DNA of 64,000 nt from Micromonospora noduli (GTDB lineage Bacteria > Actinomycetota > Actinomycetes > Mycobacteriales > Micromonosporaceae): positions 62,001 to 126,000 of the forward strand of contig NZ_PYAK01000014.1 in the NCBI RefSeq assembly GCF_003264365.1. The letters run 5' to 3'. The translations under genes were made by a program, and so were the position numbers. This document shows, one piece after another, positions 9,339 to 20,262 of the stretch. Under the pieces are notes generated by a model. The model was not told the origin of the DNA and ran no database searches. It saw only the letters and a list, made by a program, of their open reading frames with translations. Numbering within the stretch: the stretch's first letter is position 1; each line of letters begins with the position of its first letter.

Positions 9339-11077
9339 GCGCCCTCCTCATGCCACAGGTGCTTAATCTCAGAACTGGCGCGCAGCACATCTTCCAAAGT
9401 CCCTTGCGCCTCGATCCGACCGTCGGCCATGACGATGATGTGATCGGCCCGCTCCCATGCCACACGACGGTGGGACACTGCGAGACAGGTGCGCCCGGAC
9501 ACCTCCGCCAGTCGCTCCCACAGCCGACGTTCGGTGTCCACGTCCAAGGCGCTGGAAAGGTCGTCGAAGACCAACAGTTCCGGCTCACGAACGAACATCC
9601 GGGCCGCCGCCACCCGTTGCAGCTGACCACCGGAGAGCTTGGCCCCGCGCGGACCGACCAGGGTGGCGAGACCGTGCTTGAGGTGGTCGATGTCCTGTTC
9701 CAGAACCGCCGACCGCACCGCCAACCGCAACCGCTCGTCGTCCTCCGGCAGGCCGAGCAGGATGTTGTGCCGCATCGTGTCGCTGTACAACCGGGGAACC
9801 TGCGGGGTGTACGCGCTCTGCGGCGGTACGAAGAACTGCGCCGGATCAGTAACAAGCTCGCCGTTCCACCGGATCTCGCCGCGCTGGAGGGGTATGAGGC
9901 CGAGCAGCGACCGCAGCAATGTGGACTTTCCGGAGCCGACGCGGCCAGTGACCACGACGAACGTCCCGCGCTGCACATCGAAACTAACGTCGTGCACCCC
10001 CCTGGCGGAGTTGGGATGCACAGAGGTCAGGTCTCTCACCTCTAGGCACATCAGCGGAACGCGACGCGGGGCGTCAACGTCGACCAGTCTGGTGGATGCC
10101 GACGTGGTGAGGCAGGCCAACGATCCCCCGGCAGGCAAGATCTCCTCCAGCCTGTTGAGTGACGCCACCGACTGCTTGTACATCGCCAAGTTCTGACTGA
10201 ACAGCGACGTGAAGTCCGCGATCCAGCCCAGATAGGCAACGAACAATGCCAGTTCACCGACCGTAAAAGTGCCCTCGTTCATTTGACCCGCGACGATGAT
10301 CAGCACCAGGCCCACACCGACGTGGGCGGTGTTCGTCCACAGCGACACCATGAACGTCTCAGTGAACAGCCGACTTCGCAGGGTCCGGCGGCGCCGCTGC
10401 TCGTTGAGAGACGTGAGGCGCGCGATGATCGGACGCTGAGCCCCAGCCAACTGGATCGCCTGCACACCGTTGAAGGCGTCACCGAGGAACGCGCTGACCT
10501 CACCGGCGGCGAGACGACTTGCCCGGTGGTAGTCCTTGATCCTGCTGCTCGCCAGATTGATGAGCACGCCGGCCGCCGCGAGCGGAACGAAGACCACCAG
10601 GGTCACCAGCGGGTCGATCGTCATCATCACGATGACGGCCAACAGTGCCTGGACACCCGCACCAGCCACCATGAGCGCGTAGACGAACATCTCCGCAATG
10701 GTCGTGGTGTCCCCGCCGAGTCGGCTGACGACGTCACCCACTGGTTTCCGCAGCGCGGCGGCGCCCGGCGCATCGAGAATGCGAGCGAAGGAGTTACGCA
10801 TGAGCATCGAACCAACGGCGGACTCGACCTCGGCGTCCATGGCCACGCTCATGAGAAGAACCGTCACCCGCGCCACCGCGATACCGGCGAGGAGCCCCAC
10901 CATGACCCAAACGCCGCTCGTCAGGTTCGAGCCGTGGGAGTACTGGTCCAGCACCTTCCACACCACGAGGGCGGGTAGGAGCGGGATGGCACTGCGAAAC
11001 AACTGCAGCACGATATCGGTCACGTACAACTTCGGCGTAGCCCGCACCATGCGCCAGAGCGCCTGTCGTGGTTTCAC
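9335..11077 (-). CDS. ABC transporter, fused permease-ATPase (half transporter)
   Basis: 580 aa exporter half. Residues 1-~310 hold about six transmembrane segments (for example YVTDIVLQLFRSAIPLLPAL and a hydrophobic stretch near residue 145). The C-terminal ATPase has Walker A TGRVGSGKST, a Q-loop at PQSAYTPQVPRL, signature LSGGQLQRVAAARM, Walker B ELLVFDDLSSALD and switch His in VSHRR. GTG 11077 overlaps the stop of the next ABC gene (GTGA), so the two halves are translated together and very probably form a heterodimer. Inferred role: export of the peptide product and possibly self-protection. The Asp-Asp after the Walker B strand, where Glu is usual, hints that one ATP site is degenerate. 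Confidence 0.93.
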   Translation of the reverse strand: MKPRQALWRMVRATPKLYVTDIVLQLFRSAIPLLPALVVWKVLDQYSHGSNLTSGVWVMVGLLAGIAVARVTVLLMSVAMDAEVESAVGSMLMRNSFARILDAPGAAALRKPVGDVVSRLGGDTTTIAEMFVYALMVAGAGVQALLAVIVMMTIDPLVTLVVFVPLAAAGVLINLASSRIKDYHRASRLAAGEVSAFLGDAFNGVQAIQLAGAQRPIIARLTSLNEQRRRRTLRSRLFTETFMVSLWTNTAHVGVGLVLIIVAGQMNEGTFTVGELALFVAYLGWIADFTSLFSQNLAMYKQSVASLNRLEEILPAGGSLACLTTSASTRLVDVDAPRRVPLMCLEVRDLTSVHPNSARGVHDVSFDVQRGTFVVVTGRVGSGKSTLLRSLLGLIPLQRGEIRWNGELVTDPAQFFVPPQSAYTPQVPRLYSDTMRHNILLGLPEDDERLRLAVRSAVLEQDIDHLKHGLATLVGPRGAKLSGGQLQRVAAARMFVREPELLVFDDLSSALDVDTERRLWERLAEVSGRTCLAVSHRRVAWERADHIIVMADGRIEAQGTLEDVLRASSEIKHLWHEEGA

Positions 11078-12819
11078 GCCCCACGCTCCGCAGACAGTGC
11101 CAGCAGGCCGTCGGTCCCGGGCCGGACCAGTTCGTCCGGCCTGCCGTGTCGGACGGCTTCGCCGTCCTGAAGAACCAGCACGCGGTCGAGCCGCGTCACG
11201 GTCGCCAGACGGTGCGCGATCACCAGCGAGGTACGACCTTCGAGCAGCCGGGACACGGCCCGTTCGACGAGCCTCTCCGTGGCTGGGTCCAACCGTGAGG
11301 ACGCCTCATCCAGGATGACGATGTCGGGTTCCCGCAGCAGGACACGAGTGAAAGCCAGCAGCTGGGCCTCACCCGCGGACACGCCCCGGTCATTGTCGAT
11401 CGGTGTGTCGAGACCGGCCGGTTGCGACAGGTACCAGCCGGACAGTCCCAGGCTGTCGATTGCCGCCTCGATGCGGTGGTCCGGGATGCCGGCATCGAAC
11501 AGGGTCAGATTGTCCCGCAGACTCGCCCGGAAGAGTTGCACGTCCTGGGTGACGACACCGATGCGGGAGCGCAGTTGGGCCAGCGTCAACTGGCGCACGT
11601 CGACACCCCCGATGCGCACCGCTCCGCCGCCCACGTCGTACCCGCGGAAAAGCAGTCGCCCGATGGTGGTCTTGCCGCTTCCGGTACGCCCCACCAGTCC
11701 GAGCGACTCCCCTGGTGCGATATCGAAGGAGAGGTTGCGCAGGGTCTGCCGGTCGGGACCGTACCGGAACGAGACGTCAGCGAATTCGACCGAAAGCGCA
11801 CCGGTCGGCAATGGAGAGCCGGAGCCCTCGGTCACCGCGCTCCGGGTGAAGTACAACTCGGCAATGCGCTGCATGCTCGCGGTCGCGGCCTGAAACTGAT
11901 CGAGCTGTCGGGTGACCCGGAACAGCGTCATCGACAACAGGTTGGTGTACGTGTAGACCAGGTAGATCACACCGACGGTGACGGCGTCGCGCTCCAGCAG
12001 CACACCACCGACAGCGATGACGGCGGCGGACGCCATCGACACCGTCACCTCCAGCACGCTGGAGGAGTACCGGGAGCTGACTGACGCCTTGCGGTTGGCC
12101 ACGCGGTACTGCTTGAGCAAGCCGGCGAGCATGCTCATGGCATACGGACGGGCACCGCTCGCACGCAGATCCTCGGTGACGCTGAGTTGTTCCTCGAAGA
12201 ATCCGGAAAGATCGGCTCTGGCCTGTCGCAACGTCTTGAATTGGGGCACTGCGACGCCCTGTATCCGGCGCAGGGCGATCGCGCCGATGACTGCGAAGCT
12301 GGCGAGGACGAGGCCGAGGCGGAAGTCAGCGAGGAACGCCAGCGTCAGTATGCCGAAGATCAGCAGGCTACGCCCGATAACCTCGAACACGAAGCTGGAG
12401 AAGAAGGTCGCCAGCGCGGTTACGTCGCCGTCGACCCGCTCGATGAGTTCACCCGGGCGGTGCGACTTGTGGAAGGACATGTCCAGATCGAGGCAGTGCG
12501 CAGCCAAATCCGCACGAACGCCGTTGGTGGCCACCCAGCTGACGTCCTCGCTGACGTACCCGGCCGCGCCGACAATCACCTGCCGACCGAGGGCCATCGC
12601 GAGGAATACCAGTGCGGTCACCTGCAACACGGCGAGCTGCGCACCTGCCAGGGCTTGGTCGATGAAGCGAGCGAGCCACAACGGCACGAGCAGTTCGAGG
12701 ACGATGTTGGCCAGGAGCAGGACAACCAGCACGCCGACCTTGCGCCACTGTGGGCCGAGATAGGTCCGCAGTAACGTGGCTTGTTGCCGCAGGACGAAAC
12801 GTGGCTCAGTGGTGCCCAT
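11074..12819 (-). CDS. ABC transporter, fused permease-ATPase (partner half)
   Basis: About 581 aa exporter half. The membrane domain includes [21 protein letters not shown] and later hydrophobic segments. The ATPase has Walker [14 protein letters not shown]-loop [12 protein letters not shown], signature [14 protein letters not shown], Walker [14 protein letters not shown] and switch His VIAHRLAT. The signature starts VSAGE rather than LSGGQ, a change common in one half of heterodimeric exporters. ATG 12819 is chosen; it lies 14 bp inside the end of the MbtH gene, implying coupled translation. A start at 12897 would overlap MbtH much further and adds only low-complexity sequence. It partners with the 9335-11077 product. 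Confidence 0.92.
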   Translation of the reverse strand: MGTTEPRFVLRQQATLLRTYLGPQWRKVGVLVVLLLANIVLELLVPLWLARFIDQALAGAQLAVLQVTALVFLAMALGRQVIVGAAGYVSEDVSWVATNGVRADLAAHCLDLDMSFHKSHRPGELIERVDGDVTALATFFSSFVFEVIGRSLLIFGILTLAFLADFRLGLVLASFAVIGAIALRRIQGVAVPQFKTLRQARADLSGFFEEQLSVTEDLRASGARPYAMSMLAGLLKQYRVANRKASVSSRYSSSVLEVTVSMASAAVIAVGGVLLERDAVTVGVIYLVYTYTNLLSMTLFRVTRQLDQFQAATASMQRIAELYFTRSAVTEGSGSPLPTGALSVEFADVSFRYGPDRQTLRNLSFDIAPGESLGLVGRTGSGKTTIGRLLFRGYDVGGGAVRIGGVDVRQLTLAQLRSRIGVVTQDVQLFRASLRDNLTLFDAGIPDHRIEAAIDSLGLSGWYLSQPAGLDTPIDNDRGVSAGEAQLLAFTRVLLREPDIVILDEASSRLDPATERLVERAVSRLLEGRTSLVIAHRLATVTRLDRVLVLQDGEAVRHGRPDELVRPGTDGLLALSAERGA

Positions 12820-13063
12820 CTGACCGATCCGGCCCCACGCCCGTTGACGGCTGGGAGCCGCCGGGCCCGCCGAGCCCGGCCAGGTGCTGGCGCACACTCA
12901 GCGGTCGCATGTCCGTCCACACCTCCTCAATGTGGGCGAGACAGTCATCCCTGGTGCCGCGGTGCCCGGTCGCCAACCATCCAGCAGGCAACTCCCTGTC
13001 AACCGGCCACACGGAATACTGTTCCTCTTGGTTGACGACGACACGATACATCTCGTCGGGCAC
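12806..13063 (-). CDS. MbtH-like protein
   Basis: 85 aa. MbtH proteins bind adenylation domains of NRPSs and are often needed for their folding or activity. Family signatures are [19 protein letters not shown], and [18 protein letters not shown], with all three conserved Trp residues. The C-terminus is about 15 residues longer than usual, and this tail is where the gene overlaps the ABC transporter start. The start is GTG 13063 with a clear GGGAG site 6 nt upstream. It follows the kinase gene by 34 bp in the same operon. It probably serves the adenylation domains of both operons. Confidence 0.95.
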   Translation of the reverse strand: MPDEMYRVVVNQEEQYSVWPVDRELPAGWLATGHRGTRDDCLAHIEEVWTDMRPLSVRQHLAGLGGPGGSQPSTGVGPDRSDGHH

Positions 13064-13097
13064 TGTTTCTCCCGGTACTCGTGGTGAATGTGGGCAC

Positions 13098-14474
13098 TTA
13101 CCCGGCGATGAAAGGCAGGAGCCGGCGCAGGTTAACCGGCACTGCGTACCGGTAGAACATGGCGCGATCTGGATCCAGCTCGGCGACGCTGTTTCGCCAT
13201 TCTATGGCGCGATTGACGATGCCTGCGGTGACGGACAACCGCAGGATTTCACGGAGCTCGCTCTCATCGGCGAACTGCGTCCATTCGGCGAGGTACGCGT
13301 CGGCTATCCGGACGATTGCGGACTCCGCCTCTTCGGCTGGCACGGACTCACGCACGTCCCGGTAAACCACCGCAAGCGTCAGAAACGGGTGCCCAACTGA
13401 GCTCTCCGCCCAGTCGAATATCAGTGGACCCGCGCCCGGGCGCGGAGAAAGGAAATTCCCCCGCCAGGCGTCGCCGTGCACGAGCGTTTCCGGAATCGGC
13501 GCACCCGCCAACTGCTCGGTAGTTGCGGTGAACTCACCCACATATTTTCTGAGACGCTCGTATTCATCTTCCCCGAGACCGTTGGGGTCGTCCAGATACA
13601 ACATCTCGGTGTCGGCGAGCAGCTCTTCGTAGAGCTTCGGAAGAACCGCCGCCGGGCGCCGCGGGCACCCTAGGGCAACGAGCTTGTCCGCGTCTGCGGC
13701 GAGTGCCACCTGCATCCGGGCCAACACCGGCATGACCTGCGTATATGCCTCGACGATTTCAGCTGTGTCGGCATACTCCGACTCCGGCCCGAAGTCCTCC
13801 GTCAGCATCCAGCCGCGCTCGGCGTCGACGGCGAGAACAGTCGGCACCTGGGCGGGGAACCGCTCGCCGAGCAACCGGGTCAGCGCCGGCTCGTGCCTGA
13901 ACACCGGCGGGACCGCCTTGAAGTAGGCCCCCCCGGCAGTCGTCGGCACCCGCAACAAAGCCGACCACAGCCGCGAATCGACCTGCTGCACCCGGCCGGT
14001 CGGAGACAGACCGGATTCCACCAAGCGCTCGGCGATCCAGGTGGAGGCGTCGGCGAACCAGCCCGGGCGGGCCCAGGGCAGTCGCCGACCGCGGCATTCC
14101 GTAGAGGCTGACTCCTCGAACCAGGCCCGCAGCACGGCACGGTGCTCCGGCACGGCGAACGGCACGGCCGTCAGATCCCGCGCCGACAGCCAGGCCCCGT
14201 GGCGGAAATTCGCCGGCGGCGGTGTACGAATCTCGTGAACGAACACCCGTGATCCGCCCGCACCGAGCCCTTGCGTCGACTCTCGAAAGCATTCGAGTGT
14301 GATGACGTCGAGCCCGAAACTCCGCTGGATAAACGAATTGATCGCAGCGGCCTCGAAGTGCGGATGCGCCGGCAAGGAAAATCCATCGGATAATTCGGTG
14401 AGAAGCACCCGGGTCGCCGCGCCGCTATCGTACGAGATTATGCTGTAGCCGGTTGTTTCTTGTGGATCTGCCAC
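13098..14474 (-). CDS. APH-family phosphotransferase, probable self-resistance kinase
   Basis: 458 aa. The C-terminal ~300 residues carry the aminoglycoside/choline kinase fold: catalytic loop [12 protein letters not shown] near residue 332 and metal-binding [13 protein letters not shown] near 351. The first ~150 residues form a separate segment ending in [16 protein letters not shown], which resembles a NUDIX-type domain but lacks a NUDIX box I can see. First gene of the leftward operon. In other peptide clusters (viomycin, capreomycin) an APH-type enzyme phosphorylates the antibiotic for self-protection; here that is inference from position. An alternative is phosphorylation of a pathway intermediate. 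Confidence 0.82.
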   Translation of the reverse strand: MADPQETTGYSIISYDSGAATRVLLTELSDGFSLPAHPHFEAAAINSFIQRSFGLDVITLECFRESTQGLGAGGSRVFVHEIRTPPPANFRHGAWLSARDLTAVPFAVPEHRAVLRAWFEESASTECRGRRLPWARPGWFADASTWIAERLVESGLSPTGRVQQVDSRLWSALLRVPTTAGGAYFKAVPPVFRHEPALTRLLGERFPAQVPTVLAVDAERGWMLTEDFGPESEYADTAEIVEAYTQVMPVLARMQVALAADADKLVALGCPRRPAAVLPKLYEELLADTEMLYLDDPNGLGEDEYERLRKYVGEFTATTEQLAGAPIPETLVHGDAWRGNFLSPRPGAGPLIFDWAESSVGHPFLTLAVVYRDVRESVPAEEAESAIVRIADAYLAEWTQFADESELREILRLSVTAGIVNRAIEWRNSVAELDPDRAMFYRYAVPVNLRRLLPFIAG

Positions 14475-15053
14475 CAGCCATCCTTACGCCTTGAGAAGCC
14501 CCCGCTTGCTGCCTGGCAGAAACTTTCTACCTCACCTCATGCACGCCAGTCAAGACGATGTCGCCACAAAAACGAACACTTACAGATAGCTCTTCCTTGG
14601 GCTCGCGACACGCTATAACGCCTGGTTGAAGCCGCACGAGACCCCACGAGCGGCAGTGCGCGAACGGCGACGCGACGCGTGACCCGCAGTTGAGTGAGCG
14701 TTAAGTCACGAAGCCACTACCGTCCGCTCGACGAGACCGTTACACCTTTTTCCGTCCTGACGGGCAGCGTCTACTGCGCTTGTTGGGGTAGCATCCATGT
14801 GGCTGCGCGGTCGTGTCCCACCGACCACCAAAGAATTACACCGCAAGAAGGCCGCAGCCGTTGAACAAGGGTACGGTCTGCGCTAGGAATGCCGTGCACC
14901 GAGAAGTGCAGGATTCCGACAACGACCGTCGGACGAAGGGTGGCGGCAACTGCCTCCCTGATGGCCGGGGCCAACCATTAAGCGGCACCGCCCAACCGGC
15001 AACCTTTCATTATTCGGCAGGTTTTCGCAACAGAGCGCTGGAGGAGACTCGCG
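14475..15053 (+). promoter_or_regulatory. Divergent intergenic region between the two NRPS operons
   Basis: This ~580 bp region separates the starts of the leftward (APH kinase) and rightward (NRPS) operons and must hold promoters for both. I see no gene in it: the short open frames lack coding bias and a ribosome site. The last bases before 15,054 contain a strong GGAGGAG ribosome site. I cannot define -35/-10 pairs with confidence; TATAAC at about 14,614 is only a candidate. No regulator gene is linked to the cluster inside the window. Confidence 0.55.
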
Positions 15054-18000
15054 TTGCCCGACACCTCACCAGGGTTCGCACCTCCTGCTGAACCGACCGC
15101 CATCCCGCAAACCAGCCTGCTGCACAAACTCGTCGAGCAGCAGGTGGATCGCAGCACGTACGCGGAGGCCTTCCGCTGCGGCGACGAGGTCGTCAGCTAC
15201 GGCGGCCTGGACGAACTGGCCAATCGGATCGCGCACCGGCTGCTGGCCGACGGCGTGCGTCCGGAGGACCGCGTGGCGATCTGCTTGCGCCGTGGGCCAA
15301 ACCTGATCGCGACAATGCTCGGTGTCCTGAAGGCAGGCGCGTGCTACGTGCCCATCGATCCTGCCTACCCCGCTTCACGGATCAGCTACCTTGCGCGGGA
15401 CTCCAGGGCTCGCCTGGTCATCACCGAGCGGGAGCTGGCGAGTCGGGTCTCCGAGGTTCGCACCGTCCGGTGCATCGATGACTTGGATCTCGCGACGGCC
15501 CCCGCGCACCGGCCCGACGTGCGGGTCGATCCCCGCTGCCTCGCATACATCATCTACACCTCCGGTTCGACCGGTCGGCCCAAGGGCGTCGCGATCGAGC
15601 ACCGGTCGGCGGCAGCACTCCTGCGATGGGCTCGGGACGCCTTTCCCTGGCCGCAACTCGACGGCGTGCTGGCCGCAACGTCCGTCTGCTTCGACCTCTC
15701 CGTCTTTGAGATTTTCGCGCCGCTGGCGTGGGGCGGTCGATTCGTTCTGGTCCCCGATGTGCTGCAGATACTGCGGCTACCTCCCGACGCGAAGGTCCGG
15801 CTGGTCAACACCGTCCCATCGGCCATGTCGGAACTGCTGGGCGTGGGCGGGCTGCCGGCCGACCTCGCGATCGTCTGCCTGGCGGGCGAGGCGTTGACGT
15901 CCGCGTTGGTTGAGCGGGTGGGCAGGTTGCCGCACGTGCGGCGGATCCTGAACCTGTATGGACCTTCGGAGGACACGACGTACTCCACCTGCGCCGAACT
16001 GGAGTCTGCTGATCCGGGCACCCCGTCAATCGGGGCTCCGCTACCCGGAACCCGGGCCTATGTCCTCGACGAGCAGCTCCGGCCTGTCCCGCCGGGTGCT
16101 GTGGGTGAGCTGTTTCTCGCCGGTGCCGGGCTCGCCCGGGCGTACTTCGGGCGGCCAGCGGAGACGGCTTCAAGGTTCCTGCCCGATCCCTTCGATCGCA
16201 CGCCGGGCGGCCGGATGTACCGGACCGGTGATCGGGTGCGTCAGCGCACCGATCGACAGCTCGCATTCGTCGGCCGGACCGACGAGCAGGTGAAGGTCCG
16301 CGGCTACCGCATCGAACTCGGTGAAGTAGCGGCAGCGCTTCAGGCAGTTCCTGGTATTCGGCAGGCCGCAGCAACCGTCGTTACCGGACCTGGCGGCGAC
16401 ACTCGCCTCGTCGGATACGTCGTGGGCGACGCGGTCGTGGACAGGGCCGCGGTCGTCGCTCACTTGCGCACCTGCATTCCGGGGCACCTGATCCCCGCCC
16501 ACATCGTCGGGCTCGCCACACTGCCGACGACCCCGAACGGCAAGGTCGACCGGGCAGCGCTGCCTCCACCTCAGTGGTCGACCGGCACGCGGGCGGTCGG
16601 AACCAGCACACCGTCCGGCGAGGACGAAGTCCACGCCACTTCGTCAGCGGTCTGGCAGGAACTGCTCGGCGTCTGGCCAGGCCGTACCGACGACTTCTTC
16701 GCCTTGGGCGGTGACTCACTGTCGGCCACCCGTGCGATCAGCCGGCTGCGCTCCCGCCTACACGCCGACCTGGCCGTCGGCGCGCTGTTCGAACACCCGA
16801 CGTTCGACTCGTTCACGGCCCACGTCCGCGCGGCGCCCCGCCGGCCCGCGCGGCCGGCGTCCATCACGCGGGCGGTGGCGGGTCCCCTCTCTTTCGGTCA
16901 GCAACGCCTGTGGTTCCTGGACCAGCTCACGCCCGAGGGAACGGCATATCTGATCACTGCGGTGGTCGAGGTCCGCTCCATGGGAACCGCCGCTCAGCTG
17001 GAGGCGGCGCTTGGTGACGTGGTTGCCCGGCACGAAGCGTTCCGGACGTCGTTCCACTGGCGCGACGACGCACCCATGCGGCAGGCCCACCCACGGGCCA
17101 CCGTGCCGGTCACGCGGGTCGCGGTCGCCGCGACAGTGGACTTGCAGGAGCAGCTCCGCCACGTCGCCGCGGACACCGCCGCCACGCCGATGGACCTGGA
17201 AACTGCGCCGTTGCTGCGGTGCCGCATCGTGGTTGTGGCCGGACGACCGGTCGCGCTGGTGTTTACCACACACCACATCGTCTTCGACGCGTGGTCGCTC
17301 AACGTGTTCGTCCGTGAGCTCGGCTCCTGTTATGAGAGGCGCATTCAGGGCAGTCCGCTTGCGCCGACCGGCTCGTACGCCATGGTCGACGCCGGCACCC
17401 GGCAACGGGAGTGGCTGGCCAGTGCCGCTGGGCGAGCGGCCCTCGACGCCATGGTCGCATCACTGCGTACCGCTCCGCATTTCCTCGCCCTGCCCACCGA
17501 CCGGCCGCGCCCCGTCGACCGGGGCCACAGCGGCGCATTCCTGCTCTCCGCCCTCCCTGCGTCGGCTGCGAACGCGGCGTCGGCCATCGCCCGACGCCAC
17601 GGTGCGACCCTGTACATGGTTGGCCTTGCAGCGTTCGCCGCCCTGCTCGGCACATGGTCGGGGCAAGGACAGATGGTGATCGGAACCGCGTTCGCCGGAC
17701 GCACCGACCTCGCCACCGAAGAGCACATCGGATGCTTCGTCAACACCGTCGCGCTGTGCATCGACGCGCGGCCTGACCTGGGGTTCGGCGTGCTGCTCGC
17801 GCAAGTCCGGGAGACCGCTCTGTTCGGCCTTGCTCACCAGGACGTGCCGTTTGAGAAGGTGGTCGAGCGGTTGCAGCTTCCGCGCACGACAGGACACCAA
17901 CCACTGGTCCAGGTCGCGTTCGGCGTGCAGAACACCGCCGCCGCCACCTACGAGGGTGCCACGGTCGGGCTGCGGGCCTGGGAGGTCCAGTCCCAGGACG

Positions 18001-18215
18001 CGCGCTTGGACCTCACCCTCTGGCTCGAACAGAAGGACTCACAGGTTGAGGCGCTCTGGACGTACAGCACCGAGCTGTTCGGCCCGGCCACGGTCGCCCG
18101 ATTGCATCATCGCTTCGGGCACCTCCTGGCCGCCGCCGTCGAGGACGAGCACCGACCAATCACGGAGCTCGTCGCCGATTCTGACCAGACTTACCGAGAC
18201 AAGGAGCGCCGATGA
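15054..18215 (+). CDS. NRPS, A-T-C
   Basis: 1053 aa, start TTG 15,054 with GGAGGAG 7 nt upstream. Residues ~30-520 are an adenylation domain: A3 [13 protein letters not shown] (~166), [34 protein letters not shown] and NGKVDRAAL. The eye-aligned code D-L-F-N-C-A-L-T-Y is one change from the DLFNNALTY signature published for alanine, so a small residue such as Ala is the best guess. A carrier domain with [11 protein letters not shown] is near 552. Residues ~600-1050 are a condensation domain with HHIVFDA (~740); the catalytic second His is present, the final Gly is Ala. The protein ends with the condensation domain, so the acceptor must be on another protein. First gene of the rightward operon; it overlaps the next gene by ATGA. 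Confidence 0.93.
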   Translation: MPDTSPGFAPPAEPTAIPQTSLLHKLVEQQVDRSTYAEAFRCGDEVVSYGGLDELANRIAHRLLADGVRPEDRVAICLRRGPNLIATMLGVLKAGACYVPIDPAYPASRISYLARDSRARLVITERELASRVSEVRTVRCIDDLDLATAPAHRPDVRVDPRCLAYIIYTSGSTGRPKGVAIEHRSAAALLRWARDAFPWPQLDGVLAATSVCFDLSVFEIFAPLAWGGRFVLVPDVLQILRLPPDAKVRLVNTVPSAMSELLGVGGLPADLAIVCLAGEALTSALVERVGRLPHVRRILNLYGPSEDTTYSTCAELESADPGTPSIGAPLPGTRAYVLDEQLRPVPPGAVGELFLAGAGLARAYFGRPAETASRFLPDPFDRTPGGRMYRTGDRVRQRTDRQLAFVGRTDEQVKVRGYRIELGEVAAALQAVPGIRQAAATVVTGPGGDTRLVGYVVGDAVVDRAAVVAHLRTCIPGHLIPAHIVGLATLPTTPNGKVDRAALPPPQWSTGTRAVGTSTPSGEDEVHATSSAVWQELLGVWPGRTDDFFALGGDSLSATRAISRLRSRLHADLAVGALFEHPTFDSFTAHVRAAPRRPARPASITRAVAGPLSFGQQRLWFLDQLTPEGTAYLITAVVEVRSMGTAAQLEAALGDVVARHEAFRTSFHWRDDAPMRQAHPRATVPVTRVAVAATVDLQEQLRHVAADTAATPMDLETAPLLRCRIVVVAGRPVALVFTTHHIVFDAWSLNVFVRELGSCYERRIQGSPLAPTGSYAMVDAGTRQREWLASAAGRAALDAMVASLRTAPHFLALPTDRPRPVDRGHSGAFLLSALPASAANAASAIARRHGATLYMVGLAAFAALLGTWSGQGQMVIGTAFAGRTDLATEEHIGCFVNTVALCIDARPDLGFGVLLAQVRETALFGLAHQDVPFEKVVERLQLPRTTGHQPLVQVAFGVQNTAAATYEGATVGLRAWEVQSQDARLDLTLWLEQKDSQVEALWTYSTELFGPATVARLHHRFGHLLAAAVEDEHRPITELVADSDQTYRDKERR

Positions 18216-19240
18216 CTGACGACACCCAGCGGCGACCGGTCATCCGACGGCGCGACCCGGTTCGTGAGTCCGTTTCGGTTCACCGCGAATGGCACGGTGC
18301 GACGCTACCTGCCCTCGTCAGAGCCCGAGGCCTGGACGTCGACCTGCAGCAGTGGATCCGCGACCACTCCGACACCGTCGACGCGCTGGCCCACGCGGCG
18401 GGGGCCGTGCTGTTCCGCGGCTTTCCCGTCACCGAGGCTGCGGATTTCCGCCGCGCCATGGACGCCCTGTCGAACGAGGTGCTCGGATATGGCGAGCGTT
18501 CGTCGCCGCGCAGCGAGGTGGTGTCTGGCGTGTACACGTCGACGGACCACCCTCCGGATGAGCCAATCGTGCTGCACAACGAGCAGTCGTACACGCTCGA
18601 CTGGCCGATGCGGATCGTCTTCTGCTGCACTATCGAGCCGGATGCGGACGGCCGTACCCCGCTGGCGGACAGCCGCCGGGTACTCGCCAGGCTGCGTCCC
18701 GACGTCGTCTCCAAGTTCACCCGAACGGGTATCCGGTACGTCCGCAACTACCTTCCGGGCATTAGTCTGTCCTGGCAGGAGGCGTTCCAGACGGAACGGC
18801 GGGACCACGTCGAAGACTACTGCCGCGCGGCGGACATCAGGTGGGAATGGCTCGGCGCCGACCACCTGCGAACCACCCAGGTTCGTGCGGCCGTGCGTAC
18901 CCATCCCGTGACGGGCGAAGCCAGTTGGTTCAACCACGCGCTGTTCTTCCACGTGAGCTCGTTGCCCCCCGAGGTGAGCGAGGAACTACGGACCGCGCTT
19001 CCCGAGGAGCACCTTCCCTACAACACGTACTACGGCGACGGTCAACGGATCGACGACGAGGTCTTGGCCGAGCTACGCGCGGCGTACGACGCGGAAACGA
19101 TCGCCTTTGACTGGCGGCAGGGCGACGTGCTGCTCGTGGAGAACATGCTGGTCGCCCATGGAAGGGAGCCGTACCGTGGGCGACGACGGATCCTTGCGGC
19201 CATGTCCGATCCGTACTCCTCCGCCGGTGTCCCGGCATGA
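18212..19240 (+). CDS. SyrP-like TauD/TfdA-family hydroxylase (first copy)
   Basis: 342 aa Fe(II)/2-oxoglutarate oxygenase of the TauD/TfdA family, SyrP-like branch. SyrP hydroxylates Asp bound to an NRPS carrier at the beta carbon. The iron ligands are seen in LHNEQSY (~120) and [15 protein letters not shown] (~314, with the 2-oxoglutarate Arg). Other family marks are [29 protein letters not shown] and [21 protein letters not shown] 18,212 overlaps the NRPS stop (ATGA), and its own stop overlaps the next hydroxylase (ATGA). It probably acts on an amino acid tethered to one of the neighbouring carriers; which residue is unknown. Confidence 0.88.
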   Translation: MTDDTQRRPVIRRRDPVRESVSVHREWHGATLPALVRARGLDVDLQQWIRDHSDTVDALAHAAGAVLFRGFPVTEAADFRRAMDALSNEVLGYGERSSPRSEVVSGVYTSTDHPPDEPIVLHNEQSYTLDWPMRIVFCCTIEPDADGRTPLADSRRVLARLRPDVVSKFTRTGIRYVRNYLPGISLSWQEAFQTERRDHVEDYCRAADIRWEWLGADHLRTTQVRAAVRTHPVTGEASWFNHALFFHVSSLPPEVSEELRTALPEEHLPYNTYYGDGQRIDDEVLAELRAAYDAETIAFDWRQGDVLLVENMLVAHGREPYRGRRRILAAMSDPYSSAGVPA

Positions 19241-20262
19241 GTACGTCGCGGGTCGGCTCGGGACCCCGTCGGCGCTCCGATCGCACCACGCGCTTGACAC
19301 CTGTCCGGCGCAGTCCCCTGCACAACACATTCGGACTTTTGTTTGAGGCCAGGGAGCCTGACCTCGACCTCGCTGCCTTCCTGGATGGGAACCAGCCGCA
19401 GGTCCTGGCCGACCTGGACCTGCACGGCGCGATTCTCTTCCGTGGCTTCGCGGTGAACTCGCCCGGCGAGTTCGGCGACGCGGCGCGGGCGCTCAGTCCC
19501 GAGCTCCTCAAGTACCTGGAACGGGCGGCACCACGCAACGAGGTAGTAGACGGGGTCTTCACGTCGACCGAGCTCGCGGCCGACCGGTGGATCGAACTGC
19601 ACCACGAAATGTCGTACGCCCACAGCTGGCCGAGCCGTCTGTACTTCTACTGCGAGGTGGCGGCCGATCAGGGTGGCGCCACGCCGCTCGCGAGCGAGCG
19701 GACGGTTGTGCCGGCGATCCCCACCGAAATCCGGGAGCGCTTTCTGCGGCACGGTGTGTGCTACGTCCGCAACTACGGTCCGGATCTGGATCTGCCCTGG
19801 CAGGAGGTTTTCCAGACAGTGGATCGTACGGTGGTGGAGGCTTACTGCCGGGCGTCCGGCGCCGAGTTCACCTGGACCGGGCGAGACGCCCTGCGGACGC
19901 GATCTGTCCGCCAAGCCATGGCCCACCATCCCCGCACCGGGGAGGCCGTCTGGTTCAACCACGCCCATCTGTTCCACGTCGCGGCCATGGCGCCCGAGGT
20001 CGCGGCGACGTTGGTCAACGAGGTGGGCATCGAGGGTCTGCCCCGCAACGCCTACTACGGGGACGGGCAGGCCATCGATGACGAGGTCATCACCCTCATC
20101 CGCTCGCTGTACCAAGAAAGCGCCATGACCTTCTCCTGGCAGCGCGGTGACGTGCTCGTCGCCGACAACTTTCTCGTAACTCACGGGCGGGAACCGTTCA
20201 CCGGTGACCGCCGGGTTCTCGTGGCCATGTCCGACCTCTACGTGACACAGGAAAGCTCGTGA
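19237..20262 (+). CDS. SyrP-like TauD/TfdA-family hydroxylase (second copy)
   Basis: 341 aa, clear paralogue of the preceding gene along its length, with the same YVRNYGPDLDLPWQEVFQT and HPRTGEAVWFNHAHLFH blocks. Iron ligands lie in LHHEMSY (~120) and VTHGREPFTGDRR (~313). Their divergence suggests different tethered substrates rather than a recent duplication. The first ~28 residues are Arg/Ser-rich and poorly conserved. Translation is coupled on both sides: ATGA with the gene before and GTGA with the NRPS after. Confidence 0.88.
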   Translation: MSTSRVGSGPRRRSDRTTRLTPVRRSPLHNTFGLLFEAREPDLDLAAFLDGNQPQVLADLDLHGAILFRGFAVNSPGEFGDAARALSPELLKYLERAAPRNEVVDGVFTSTELAADRWIELHHEMSYAHSWPSRLYFYCEVAADQGGATPLASERTVVPAIPTEIRERFLRHGVCYVRNYGPDLDLPWQEVFQTVDRTVVEAYCRASGAEFTWTGRDALRTRSVRQAMAHHPRTGEAVWFNHAHLFHVAAMAPEVAATLVNEVGIEGLPRNAYYGDGQAIDDEVITLIRSLYQESAMTFSWQRGDVLVADNFLVTHGREPFTGDRRVLVAMSDLYVTQESS

